Assembly (NCBI GenBank): GCA_021432635.1
Contig: MU270028.1
Span: forward strand, 544,420-608,419
Length of the DNA stretch: 64,000 bases
Source: Thozetella sp. PMI_491
Lineage: Eukaryota; Ascomycota; Sordariomycetes; Chaetosphaeriales; Chaetosphaeriaceae
Direction: 5' to 3'
Shown: positions 11,101 through 21,718 of the stretch, piece by piece
Layout: the number at the start of each line of letters is the position of its first letter
How positions within the stretch are numbered: the first letter of the stretch is position 1
The notes under the pieces: generated by a model
The model's database searches: none
Told to the model about the DNA's origin: nothing
Seen by the model: only the letters and a program-made list of their open reading frames with translations
Made by a program: the position numbers and the translations under genes

Positions 11101-11211
11101 TGCTCGCACGTCCATCGGGACGGCGCCACTGCCGACAATCGCAGCGGCTCCCAAGGCGAAAGCCTGGAGGAGTCGGCGTGGGCTGCCCCGTGTTCTATTG
11201 AGTCGGACCAT
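8149..11211 (-). CDS. GH127-type beta-L-arabinofuranosidase with inserted LamG domain, bacterial-like
   Basis: Single uninterrupted 1020-codon frame. The catalytic domain (DUF1680/GH127-146) is split: residues about 50-152 and about 400-900. H-A-N-T-H-V-P-Q (566-573), G-A-E-T-C (639-643) and G-T-C-C-G-G-T-G (709-716) correspond to the zinc/cysteine-thiolate site of this family, where a cysteine is the nucleophile. A concanavalin-like LamG domain sits between (about 178-350), with an extra A-W-Y-R-F-D-E strand after it (364-370). The N-terminus has S-P-R-R-L-L-Q followed by a hydrophobic stretch, a Tat-like bacterial signal that may still work as a fungal signal peptide. No introns in 3 kb, while every neighbour of more than 350 codons is spliced. 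Expected role: release of L-arabinofuranose from plant polysaccharide or glycoprotein. Transfer from an actinobacterium is likely but inferred. Confidence 0.88.
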   Translation of the reverse strand: MVRLNRTRGSPRRLLQAFALGAAAIVGSGAVPMDVRADIPADPGPGGTAPVRPFRLDQVRLGDGLLQEKRDRMKEFLREYDERRFLVLFNNQANRPNPDGVDPPGGWEDGGLLSGHWTGHFMTALSQAYADQGEEVFKTKLDWMVQELAACQDSITARMSNNSSAITRRDTTQVGRVAGKFGNALRLDDSNQAEYVTLPQETINQLRDFTIAAWVNLADTGTWTRLFDFGQDTTVNMFLTPRADVTGHTPRFAITIGGSGAEQQINGKAELPIGEWVHIAVTLTSNTGTLYVNGEVSGSNTAMTLSPTNLNNPGNRWIGRSQYGDPFLNATIDEFHVFNRALSADEIQSLQISAAGTTGGGNIAWYRFDEEGGTSLQDASPNHRDAGIVGKENTGAADWIPTHPNYLGALPEDTVLRLGPPRWAVYGGDAETNTWAPWYTQHKIMRGLLDAYYNTQSTQALEVVIKMADWAYLALTIGDKNQPGYTGNLTRDNLNYMWDLYIAGEYGGANEVFPEIYELTGDSKHLQTAKAFDNRESLFGASVDDHDILVVAPGNIPGRRRAERLHANTHVPQFIGYMRIFEQSGEQEYFTAAKNFYGWVVPHRSFATGGTSGSYPGSNNNAELFQNRENIANAIAQNGAETCTTYNLLKLARNLFLHEHNATYMDNYERGLFNMITGSRADQTSADDPLLTYFQPLTPGANRDYGNTGTCCGGTGMESHTKYQETVYLRSADGSALWVNLYVPSTLNWAETGFAVKQETTFPRGDTAKFTVTGQGPLDIKLRVPAWVRKGFRVTVNGKAQPGKAQPGSYLTLSRSWKTGDVIEVQMPFSIRVERALDRPDTQSILWGPVVLQTVGTPSNGSGSYWALSLYRYLKLDGDYSRAAITHTGTTASGDPLFTTADGNLTVRPYYVSDTQAVSSYFRRVEPTVVFGRIDTGVANLKRNDGLPNYDVPVTGITSPGTDGPTFLDLVWDQSPFASHTAFVEAVSSTANAFVATGVYTASERDVIVTKAGEAEQEMA

Positions 11212-12012
11212 CGAAGGTCTATACCGACACCGACAATGTCAATTCTTGCTCACTTGGGTTGTTGTCGAGGGCATATGCCTACCTCGTGGCCTTGTTCGTC
11301 GGCGATTGCCGGCGAACGTTCTACTGCTAAGGCTTTGCGGACCTTAAGTCTTGCCTAGATGGTGAAGACGGTAGTAGGGATGGGCAAACCACTATGCTAG
11401 TCACTGTGCGGGAACCCAAGCCATGATACTTCTTATTCTTTGTACCGTACGTCTTTTCGAGAGAAACTAAGACCGGGAGGGGACTGGTAAGCTGTTTTCT
11501 GCCGCTCGGCTGATAGAAATGATAACTCGCATCCCCTTCGGTCTCTTCTACCCCGCTCACCAGCCCATTCCTGTTATCCGAACCGATTAACGAGCTGGCT
11601 AATTCCAGGTGAGCGCTACCCAGGACCCACAAGAACGTCGCTGTCTAGCGCCTAAAGAAGAAGGTAGCGGTCAACTATCCAGCCAAGCTTGATGGAGGGG
11701 TGTTACCCTTGCTATGCGATGGCACGTTGAGCGGATAGCGAGTTTCCACGAACAGAAATGGCTCGACACACTACCTAGTCGTTTAACTCCCATATCGCAG
11801 TGGGGTAATTGCCTATCTACGTCACAAGTAGGTAACGTAGTGCCGTGTTGCACCTAGTCGCCGCGTCGGCATGTGTATACAGGCCCAAGTGTGTATGTGA
11901 ATACAAAACGGCAAGGTTTCCTCATTGGTCGTAGAAGTTACCTATTGCCTGCAAGGTCACCGCATCATACCTAGACACCTAGTTGCGCCTGCACTGGTGT
12001 AGCAAAGGCGGG
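11212..12012. other. Intergenic region, nothing recognised
   Basis: About 800 bp upstream of the glycosidase. No supported ORF, repeat or RNA. Confidence 0.45.
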
Positions 12013-13128
12013 TCACTCATTGTCCCGACGAAGCGAGGTCTTAAGAGTCGAGTCAATTGACCATAACTGCATTATAGCGTTCGATCGGTCTTTCCTTAAC
12101 GCGCAGGGCCACATTGGACCACCTATCTCCAGGACTACCTTACTTGCTTGGATCATTCTTAAAGAGATCCCCGCCCCCGGGCATCCAATGTTAGAAACGA
12201 ATTGGGCCAGGAAGTACAAGTAAGTACGGGAATCCTTAAGCAGCTCTGCCACCTGATGCCACTTGAACTTCCGGCTTCCGATACCCTGGTTGTTGACACG
12301 GATTCGTTCGATGGCATAGACTCGCTCTGCCTTGTTGAGAAATCGAGCCGTTCTCTGGGAGTCTGGAACAACGAAGAAGAACATTATGGCAACGAGAACT
12401 ATCAGTGAACCGGCGAGGACATACAGAAATCTCCAAGATGCGAGCGCACCAGTCTTCTCAGCGGCGTCGATGGCGTAGGCGACAGGGGACCCAATCACCG
12501 TAGCCATGCCACTTCCGGCGTACCAGAGGCCGAGACGCTTGGCTTGTTCGTTCCGTTTGTACCACATGCCGGTCATGATGACAAAGGTTGGGGTGATGCT
12601 AGCCTCCAGCACACTGCAGACGATCGGCATAGCTCCTGGGCAGAGGCTGCAGGTGCCTGGTAACCTTACCCGAGTAGAAGACGAATCGCGAAAAGACCAC
12701 CATAGTTCTGGCCGGCTGCCATTGTTGCCAAGACGACACCCCAGATGCTCATCATGACGACAATCCATTTGGAAAGAGGAGCCTTCTGGATTAGGATCGC
12801 GCATGGGAAGTTGGAAAAGAGATAGCCAAAGCTGAAGATGCTTCCGAGCCACGAATAGTCGTCCGAGCTGAAGTGGCATCGTCTCTGATGCCCATCAGGG
12901 ACGAATAGCTGAGAGTCGCCTTGTCGAAAGAGAACAAGAGGATGGCCGTGAACATCTAGGGAAATTAGACGGCTCGCCGCAAGCAACCGGGGAGGTGACA
13001 TACAATGGGAAGCATGTGCAAGTCGACCTTTCGCAGGAACTTCTTCTCGTCCACGGCTGCCACCTCCTCGGGTGTGCAATCATTCTCGATTAAGACGTTG
13101 AAATCCCTACCCCTTTTTCCCGAGGAGT
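12013..13128 (-). pseudogene. Decayed DAL5-type MFS permease
   Basis: Fragments match the anion:cation symporter (allantoate/carboxylate permease) branch of the MFS. They read, in order, C-T-P-E-E-V-A-A-V-D-E-K-K-F-L-R-K-V, F-S-F-D-K-A-T-L-S-Y, S-S-D-D-Y-S-W-L-G-S-I-F, G-M-W-Y-K-R-N-E-Q-A-K-R-L and S-W-R-F-L-Y-V-L-A-G. Introns remain visible (for example a 56-bp one near 12615-12670). Between R-D-D and H-F-S-S-D near 12880 the frame shifts by one base. No start codon remains upstream of the first exon (a stop lies in frame near 13129), and after F-V-S-N-I near 12200 transmembrane helices 7-12 are missing. Three independent lesions support a pseudogene. Confidence 0.8.
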
Positions 13129-13500
13129 ATTTTTAGGGGCCCCTTGTAAAGGGGATTGGGAGGTTTGGGGCTAACCCAACCGCTGACCCAAAGGGCCAGC
13201 CTAGCTCCGCTGGTATACCGTCACAAACTTGCGGCAGAAAGCCCAAGCGGTGAAGCAGATATCGCTCTTTCAGGTACCAGTTCATCAATCCCAATGTGGT
13301 AGAGTTGCAGGATTGGACGGCGAAACGGAAATGAGCCCAGCTATACCACTGCTTCGAGACCGAAAGGCACAATAAATATTTGGTCTCCAGCAAGTTCGAT
13401 ATCCCAGAAAAATACAGCGTATATTGTCTCTCCTAGCCACAGCATAGCAATAATAAGAAATAATAACCTGAACTCCAAGAACAATGCCAGTCACGTCTAT

Positions 13501-14668
13501 CTAAACTATCTTGAGGACCGAGCGGAAACGAACGGTGCCATTGATCATAGCGTCTGGTCTTGTCAGCTTAAGCAACAGGGAACCTGGTTTTGAGGAGACA
13601 TACCATAGGCTTCCTGAGCCCTTTCGAGAGGAAAGGCCTCGACGGCACAGGTGATACCCTGCATATGCGCAAACTTGGCTGTCTTTTCGTTTTCGCGTGC
13701 GTGCCCCACCGTGTGCGCCTGAACCGTAATACCGCGCATCATCATATCGTGTGTGCTGAGTGTGATATCGCTCTGCTCCGGAAAGCTCAGGATCATCATC
13801 TTTCCATAAATGGCGATGCCTTTAATGAGGGGCGCCATTACAGCAGTGCTAAGGACCGTCGTCAGAACCACCTTCGCGTACCCTAACTTTTGCAGGGCCT
13901 CGCCAGGATCGCCAGCCGAGGAGTCGATATATTCGTGAGCCCCGAGCTCGCGAATCCACTTCTCCTTGCTGCTCCCGCGCGAGATAGCTATGACTCGTAG
14001 CCCAAGCTTTCGAGCGAATTGAACCGCCATATGCCCCAGTCCCCCCAGTCCTTGCACGGCTACTGTGTCTCCGGGCTGAAGGGCAGCGGCCTGGAGCGCG
14101 CCGAAAGTGGTCAATCCTGCGCATAGAATCGGCGCAAACGTGACCGGGTCGATGTCCTCGGGCACGCGGATCGCGGCCTGCGCGCGCAGCGTGCAGTACT
14201 CGGCGTCTAAATATTCTTGCTATTAGTTTGATCCGGTTCTCTGAGCAGGAAGGGCTGTGGTTGCACCTTCACAAGCATGAACATTAGTCAGTACGTACAT
14301 CCACCATTTCGGGTCACACCGTTCACAATGTAGGGCTGGCAAAACTGGTAAAAGCCATCCCTGCAGTTTTCGCAAGTTCCGTCGTGTCCACCGTGCCATC
14401 CGCCGCCGACACGATCGCCAATCTTCCAGCCAACCACACCGTCTCCTAGCGCGGCCACTCGACCGACGATCTCATGACCGGGGACCATAGGGAAACCTGC
14501 CCCCCATAAGTTATGCTGGACAAAAACGTCTGAGTGGCAGACACCACTGGCCTCTACCTTGACCAGTATTTGATCAGGCTCGGGCATGACGAGCGGGACT
14601 TCCTCAATAGTCAGACCGCCGCCCAGTGTCTTGAATGCCGCCTGCTTGTACGTCTTGGGGAGAGACAT
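13501..14668 (-). CDS. Zinc-dependent alcohol dehydrogenase, MDR superfamily (341 aa)
   Basis: NAD(P)-dependent medium-chain alcohol dehydrogenase. Exons are 14668-14299, 14206-13604 and 13553-13501. Catalytic zinc ligands lie in G-V-C44-H-S-D and G-H65-E66; the structural zinc lobe reads H-D-G-T-C-E-N-C-R-D-G-F-Y-Q-F-C, with Asp95 where many relatives have the first cysteine. The Rossmann motif is G-L-G-G-L-G-H-M. The first intron was placed with the GTACGT donor so the junction reads N-G-G-Y-A-E-Y-C-T-L, as in relatives. The last 53-nt exon supplies the C-terminal A-M-I-N-G-T-V-R-F-R. It is divergent from the Zn2Cys6 gene at 15491, which could regulate it; that is inference. Confidence 0.9.
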
Positions 14669-15490
14669 TGTGTGATATTTGGAGTTGCCCCTCGGAAAGA
14701 AAAGCTGATATTCGTGTTGAACTGCAAGTGAGGAAGTAATCGAATCCTGTCTTGAAAGAGTACTTTACATCCGTCACAACACCGCAGCAGAGCCAGTATT
14801 TATATTCCATATTTCTACAGATGGCTGTCCTGCTTGGTCTGGGGTGGTTGATTATAACTCCTATAACCATCGGCGATAACAAAACATTCCAGAGCCTCTT
14901 CTGGCTACGCGGCCCCTGATCTAACAGTTTGGAGGAAAAAAGACGAGACTTGACGATGTCCCGAAGGAGCAGAGCGAATCATCTAAGACGGATTGCAAAG
15001 CTAGTTCAAGGGTGTTCTTGTTTTCATAAGATGAGAAATGAATCCACCCAGACTAGCCTCTTCTCCATAAATAGTCGCACAACCTGGTGGCATGAGCCGG
15101 ATCCACAATATGTTCCGCCGGTATGGATGTTCGTCTTTTTTCTCGAAAGTAGTTTAGACCGGCTCGGCATCAGTCTCTAATACCACATTTCATTGGTCTA
15201 AGAGACCTAGCTATGATGTGCCCGCTTGACGCTAGACAGCGTTGAGAGTGAGATTCGTAATCAAGGGGCTATTGGTCGGAGTTTGGGTAGGTCAGGTACT
15301 TGCACATAATCGCAAACAGGATTAAACCACGCAGTAGACGGCGCTGCTTGTTGGCACCGTCAAAAATTCCCAAGACGGTTTGAGCACAGCAGGATAGTTG
15401 CTCATCAACTGTGCCAATACACGCGCGTCTTGCGCCATCCGCATTCCCCCACTTACTGCGACAGAGATCTGGTCGCCCATCAATGCTGCC
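14669..15490. other. Divergent promoter region, dehydrogenase / regulator
   Basis: 822 bp between the minus-strand dehydrogenase and the plus-strand Zn2Cys6 gene. I see no clear palindromic regulatory site and no gene. Confidence 0.45.
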
Positions 15491-17392
15491 ATGCCACCAG
15501 CCGCCGCTGAAGCCCCTCGCAAGCGAAAGCAGCGCGGACGTAGTCGCGCAGGATGTCTAACATGTCGAAAACGACATGTACGGTGTGATGAGCGGCGCCC
15601 CGTTTGGTAGGTCTGCCGCCGCAATTCGACAGTGTCCCACTGTGTGTGCGAAGCTGACAAAGCGGAAGCAATACCTGCGAAGTGAGGTCTCGAGCATGCG
15701 AATACTCCGATGCGACCCTTACTTTGGGAGAAAGGAGATGGATGGAGAGATCTATAGCCGGGATCCAGGAGCCTTGGCGGATCAACGAGCCGATTCAAGT
15801 CGCTGTTGCTTCATCCAAGTCTGACAGCTCACCATCGCAGAATTCTGAAATGTCTAGTAAGCACCTACCCTGCGGCATGGATGAGCTTCAAAGTTTCAGA
15901 TGAAACAGGGCAGCAGTATGCTAATAAACGCCGGTGTGGTCAGATCGCATGAGCTTTGAGGGTGACGACAGCCAATCGTGCATACGGCCTACCGGCCGCT
16001 CCTCAGCGGACAAAGACAGCTCCGCGACACTGATATCTATGGCTGCGCCTTTCATCGACAATTGGTTATCCGTTCTTCCAGCACTTAATGGCTTTTCGCC
16101 TAGGAACCGCTCTCTTGGTTATCGAGGTGCGACCTGATTTCCCCTGCCGGCCTCCGCTCTCCTGCTAGAGCAGATCTGACCGCCAGCAGTACTCGAGTAT
16201 TTTATTTCAGGGCCTCTTCACCCACCAGCTCTGACGTACGCTATTCATGACGACATCACCGCAACCTGCATTCAATTTGTATACCAAGACGAATCATGTC
16301 GGTTGTTATCCTCCTTCCGCACTGCTCTGAGCGAGGCTTACATGTGCTCTAGACTTCCAATGTCTAGTCGGAGTATCATTGGCGACGGCCGATCGATTCG
16401 TCACGGGACTTGAGGAGCGCGGAGAAGCCGTGTTGCAACTTGCGCGTAGCTTTCGCCTACTTAACCAGAAACTAGAAGGAAATGAAGCAATTTCGGATAC
16501 AACGATGGCTGCAGTGCTTTCCATGATGCAGTACGAGCGTCTCAGGCGAGAGTACCAGCGAGGCTTGATCCACTTTGAAGCTATCCGGCGTATGATTGAG
16601 CTGCGAGGCGGCATGCTTGGCTTGATATGTACGCAGCCTAAGCTTGCACAAAAAGTCTTCAAGTAAGTATTCTGAATAATCATCTCCTAGAGATGTACTA
16701 AGACCTTATACAGAGCGGACCTCGAGTTCGCGCTGGATCTAGGTAGCCCGACGTTCTTTGACGTCGAGCATCACCCAGGGCATGAGGCTGTCGGTCTTCT
16801 TCGGGGCAGCTTTTTCCGGGAGAACAAACTGGCGTCTTATAACTTCCAGATCTTGGAAAAGGCCGGTATCCAGCTGCAAGATGTCTTATTCGACATTTGG
16901 AGCTTTGCTTCGCTGCTAAACGCGATAAACACCAAGCGTGCCAAATTCGCTCTTCACACATTCTATGACGTAATTGCCTTTATAGGATACCGACTGGTGA
17001 AGATACGTCCTTTATCTGGTGCACGACTGACGAGCCACTGGGATGATGCAATACATCTCAGTTTGTTGTCACTTACGATGAGCTGTTATATTGGTCCCCA
17101 GAAGGTGTCGGAATACACGATTCTTGCCGAACAAATCCGTATATCCATGCAAAGTCTTCTTGGCCAGGGTACGAAAGACAACGAGTTGATTTTGTGGCTG
17201 CTCTTCGTCAACCGTATAGCAGCGCTGGGGCCAGAAGATGACGCATGGATGATTCCTAAAATAAAGATAGCAGGTCAGATCCTCGGTGTAACTGAGTGGC
17301 AAGGCGTACGTGAGACTCTACGCAAGTTCCCTTGGATTGATGCGCTTTTTGACGAAGCCGGGGAGGCGATATGGATGCAAGTTGAGGGCTAG
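15491..17392 (+). CDS. Zn2Cys6 fungal transcription factor (about 520 aa), six exons
   Basis: Nuclear regulator. Exons are 15491-15606, 15669-15856, 15944-16126, 16211-16297, 16353-16662 and 16714-17392; the sum is a multiple of three. A basic stretch precedes the zinc cluster (Cys22, 25, 32, 39, 42 and 49). The first intron was set so that P-V-C-N-T-C-E completes the cluster. Downstream is a fungal-specific TF domain: A-R-S-F-R-L-L-N-Q-K-L-E, then I-S-D-T-T-M-A-A-V-L, then F-E-A-I-R-R-M-I-E-L-R-G-G. The C-terminus, W-I-D-A-L-F-D-E-A-G-E, is shared with the protein at 19953. Boundaries of exon 4 are the least certain. Confidence 0.78.
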
Positions 17393-18063
17393 ATTCTCCT
17401 TGGGGGGCATATTACTATCGTGGCGCCTCATGTTGTGGCGTGGCATATCTAGTCCGTGAGCTGTGCGCGACTAAACGCTGCACACGAGCCTTGCACGCGA
17501 AGGATAGTGGCTATCACGGATCGTCGGTCTCGAGTTGCTGTGTTCAAGGTGAAAAGCTCGAAAGTTGGTACGTGAGAGACTGCAACCTGCCCGGACGTAA
17601 GAATTTAGTACCGGTGGCACGGCCAACACTAAACCCGCATCTCCGTCCGAGCTGAGCCGGTTTGGTGCGGAGCCCCGCCAATGCCGGTTTCGTACACAAA
17701 TCGTCCGGCTTGGGCCGGCGTGAACAGACTTACGCTGATCTAAACGTCACTAAGGTCTATTCACGCCCCAATTTTATTTTCCAGAAGTAGACCTCAACGA
17801 CGTAAGGAAGTGAGATCAGCCGTAACAAGACCCCGGCGAAGGAATTGTCGCCTCCGAGGTTGCCATCTTCCTGCGGGGTGGCAATGGACAAAATCGCAAA
17901 TTGCACAACTCTACTTCTTAGCAATGAACCCATGCATACGAGTAAGAGCCAAAGTTTGGCTGCAACGGATTGTTATAAAGTCTCATCCCCGGCAGATCAA
18001 ATCGCAAGATGGGATCATAGAGCCTTTTGAATCAGTCGCAGCATCTCTACACTAGTACACACT
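17393..18063. other. Intergenic region, nothing recognised
   Basis: 670 bp between two plus-strand genes with no supported feature. Confidence 0.45.
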
Positions 18064-19429
18064 ATGACTTCCTTTGCCACTCTCGCCGCTCTCTTTTCCG
18101 GCCTCGTCGCCGCCGCAGCAGCCCGAAACTGCCACAACCTTACAATCCCCGTCACCATATCGTCTACAAACCAGGCTTTGCGCTTTGCCCCGGTGACGAA
18201 CAATGTCGAAGTTTCCAATTTTGTTCTCAATTTTCTTCAACCCGGCGGCAACTTCGTGGCCGAAAATACCGAGGGAGTCAGTGGATGAATGCAGCTTAAT
18301 CTATAATGACATAGACTGATGGTAGACCGCAGAACACCACGGTTTCAGGAACTTATAATATTGCCGCCACGTATTGCCAGCCCTGCGGAGGGCCCGGGAA
18401 GACGATCCAGGTCCTGACGCACGGCATTGGATTCGATCGCAACTATTGGTGGGTTCACCTAGAATAACCGTGCGTAGCGCGGGCGCCTACTGATTTCAAC
18501 CGTGATAGGGACTTCTCCTTCAACGGCTACAACTATAGCTACGTGAACAGGGCTTTGGAGCGCGGCTATTCGACTCTGTTTTACGACCGTCTTAGTGTGG
18601 GCGAGTCATCACACGGCGAACCGGTCAACGAGTTACAAGCCGCGCTGGAGGTCGAGTCGCTAAGGGCTCTTTCCCAGGCGCTGCGCAATGGTACTGTACC
18701 CGGCATCTCTACCTTGTTCGAAAAGGTCGTTCACGTGGGGCACAGCTTTGGCTCTATCCAGACGTACGGACTAGCAGCAAAATACCCGGAGGAGACTGAT
18801 GGTATCGTCCTCACGGGGTTTGCTCAGACCTCATCCTTCGTGGCGCTCTTCGGCTACGCCGCCAATTTCGCCCTGGCTAACACTCTGCCTGGGCTGAGCG
18901 CATACCCGGATGGTTATATCGCGATCAGCGGTATCGCTGGCATTCAACTTGCCTTTTTTGCTCCCGACCAATTTGATCCCTTAATTCTTGATGCGGCCAC
19001 GGCAGCTCGCCAGCCTGTCACAATCGGCGAACTGGCCACACTTCCAGGGCCTGTCTCGACGATTAACCAGTTTAGAGGGCCAGTTCTGGTCGTTACGGGT
19101 GGTATGTGATTCGGTACCGCGTTTCCCCGGCAGTGCGTGCTAGGCGGCTGACAAAGAGCTCCAATTGGGGACAGACCGAGACTTGCCTTTCTGTGGCGGC
19201 AACTGCTCGCCCAGTACGCCGTCTATCCCAGCCCAGGTACAGGAATTCTTTCCGAGCGCGTCCGCGTTCGAGGTGGTTGTTATTCCCGAGGCTGGCCACG
19301 GCCTGAATTTGGTAAGTGAGCCTATAGGCTTAGGTAGACCACGTCGAGAGACCGCTGACCGGGACGTAGGAGTACTCCCACCCCACAACCTACGGGGCGA
19401 TTCTCGATTTCGTTGAAAAGCATATCTGA
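18064..19429 (+). CDS. Secreted alpha/beta hydrolase (372 aa), five exons
   Basis: Predicted secreted serine hydrolase. Exons are 18064-18276, 18333-18448, 18509-19101, 19175-19311 and 19370-19429; all phases agree. A signal peptide (about residues 1-20, ending A-A-A-A) is followed by T-H-G-I-G-F-D-R-N-Y-W (the oxyanion-loop H-G), F-Y-D-R-L-S-V-G-E-S-S, and V-G-H-S-F-G with nucleophile Ser189. The acid is probably in V-T-G-D-R-D-L and the histidine in E-A-G-H-G-L-N-L. The last exon gives Y-G-A-I-L-D-F-V-E-K-H. It sits between two related regulators (15491 and 19953). Substrate unknown. Confidence 0.85.
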
Positions 19430-19952
19430 GGGATTTATACTTGCATGTATGCACAAGCCGAAAGGGGGGGGAGGCAGTTTAAGGATGTCATTCGTCGTTG
19501 TAGCTTGCATGTACCACAGTGATGGATAGAGCAAACGGATGCCAAGACCAAAAGGATCGTCGTCTGCAGTTCAGCCTCACGTTTAATTCTCTGGAGGGAT
19601 GGGAGACTTTGCCATGTCATCTTATAATTTATAAGCCATTGCAGAAGAATCCCTTGAGGTGTGCCTCCCAGCACCCGGCGTATCTGCCTTCCAAAACTGG
19701 CACCAAAGTGAGACGATCGGCTGCTTGTGGGTCTGTAGGGCTGTCGGCTTCCCGATAATCCGGGCGAGGATCCGAAAGAATATCCGAAATGGGACGGAAG
19801 GATGCGACACTGTCACATGATTGCATGGGGTTGGTCCCGCCAAGAATTGCGACCAACGACAGGCCCTGAGCTGCTATGCTAGGAAGCCTCTCGTTTGGGC
19901 AATTTGATACGTCACCGCGCAAGGCAAGGCGCCTCTCGCAGCTGCCTTCTGG
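19430..19952. other. Intergenic region, nothing recognised
   Basis: 520 bp between the hydrolase and the regulator-like gene, with no feature I can support. Confidence 0.4.
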
Positions 19953-21558
19953 ATGGAACAGAGCCAGCCCCGGACCCTCGCAACCACCGTTGCCCGCCGG
20001 CCGGCACAGGGAAGACAGCGCCACGAAACCCGTCCCTCTCATAACCACGACCCCGCTCGCTGCAATGAGGACCTCTCGCCCGTTCCCGTCACAAGCGAGA
20101 GACCCGAGCGCTCTGTCGAACGAGTCGCCTGGAATCACTTGTCCAGCAGTGATGAGAAAGAGGAGGCATTGACTGACAGCATGCGCCGGATAGAGCAGCT
20201 GTTAGACGCAGCCCAAGATTCTATTATCACTGCCCTGCCCCTCCCGGACCCGTTAGTCAGCGCGCAGTTGCTTCCTTTTCTCCAGCTAAACGAGGACGCG
20301 CAGCCGCACCTGCGGGAGCTGCTGTATGGCTGTGAGTCTTCCCGTCCCTATCGCATGAAGCCGGGAGCCTCGGCAGTCGGCAATAACCTTGGCTCACATA
20401 GGTTAGATTTCTTTGGGATAACTATCGAGCAGTTTCCTGTCATCTGTTCCGATCCGACATGCAACGGGGCCGACAGCTGGATGCTAAAGATAGTGGCCGA
20501 CGATGCTCTAGTCCAATATGGCATTGCGTACTCCACGCATGTCTACTTTCAGCACAAAAGGACTCGCTCTTCCATCGACTGCATTGACAAGAGGGCCCAG
20601 CTCTACCTAGCCAAGGTTCTTCGGTTGGTTCGGAACGATGTCATGAACGCCAAGGAGACTGTGTCTCCAAGTACACTGCTGTCCATTGTTGCCATGTGCA
20701 TCGTCGCCTCATGCGTTGGGGATGTCGAAGTGGCTCGGAACCATGCCCGAGGAATCTCTAAACTGGTGTGCTTGCAAGGAGGAATTGAGAACATGGGGCC
20801 TTTTCGCACGAGGCTGTGTAGGTATGACTTGGGCTGAACTTGACGATACAGGCGTTGCCGTCATATTATTAACCCATTCATCTAGGGCTGATCTCAACGC
20901 GGCGGTGGCTAGTGGCTTGAAGCCATTCTTTTATCGTAGCGCTCGCGGGTGGGGTCGATACCTCTCTGGGTCGGTCAGCTTGACCGGCTACCCGGGCCTC
21001 CGGGCCCTTCTCTCCTACATCGATCGTCAGCTCATAGCTGTTTGGGCCGATCTCAGGCTGATGTGCGAGACCTCTAACAAATCAAAGCCCGGGAAAAGTT
21101 TTGCAAGGTACGATATCACCGTATATGAGGAGCTCATGATCTCTATACTATATCGACTGCTCCACCAAGAATATGATAGCGACAGCCCAGAAGAAGCGCT
21201 ACGACTCGCCATGGTAATCTTCTCCTCGTCTCTCTTCCTACAATATCGTGGGCACAATTTCTACTTCGCGGGATCGTCAGACCTACTACATACCACTTTG
21301 ACGAAACTACCTACTCGAAACCAAGTCGGTAGCCCCATGGGAAGACTCGTGGTGTGGATGCACTGCATACTGGCAGTAGGGAGCAACTATGACAGCAAAA
21401 CCTTGCAGCCGCGTCTTCCAGAACTAAAAGCGGCCATGCAGAAGCAGGGTATTAGCTCGTGGGCTGATTTGCGAGAGACTGTAAAGGACTTTCTCTGGAT
21501 CGACTGTATACACGACGAACTAGGAGAGAAACTATACGATGCGACTGTTGCACAGTAG
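19953..21558 (+). CDS. Fungal transcription-factor-like protein without a zinc cluster
   Basis: Predicted 513 residues in two exons, 19953-20821 and 20886-21558 (64-bp intron, phase 2, junction L-C-R-A-D-L-N-A). The middle and C-terminal parts match the fungal-specific TF domain: P-Y-R-M-K-P-G-A-S-A, K-R-A-Q-L-Y-L-A-K-V-L-R-L-V, A-R-G-I-S-K-L-V-C-L-Q-G-G, and a W-I-D-C-I-H-D-E-L-G-E tail as in the 15491 protein. No C-x2-C-x6-C cluster is found in the first 150 residues, which are arginine/proline-rich. A zinc-finger exon further upstream was sought and not seen. It could be a non-DNA-binding partner or a 5'-truncated regulator. Confidence 0.7.
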
Positions 21559-21718
21559 CTGCAGGGTCACTTTAGCTGTCGAGGGTAGTTTATACTGACG
21601 CTACCGTACATGAGCCGAAGAGACCTATCTGGCATGTAACCTAATCTTGGCTCTAAACCTGGCCGCGGCTTCTGCGAATAGATACGTTTTTAAGATCAAA
21701 GCATACTTCCAAAGTAGT

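Noticed and set aside
13133-13393. 86-codon minus ORF upstream of the MFS pseudogene
   Set aside because: Does not match the missing permease N-terminus or anything else.
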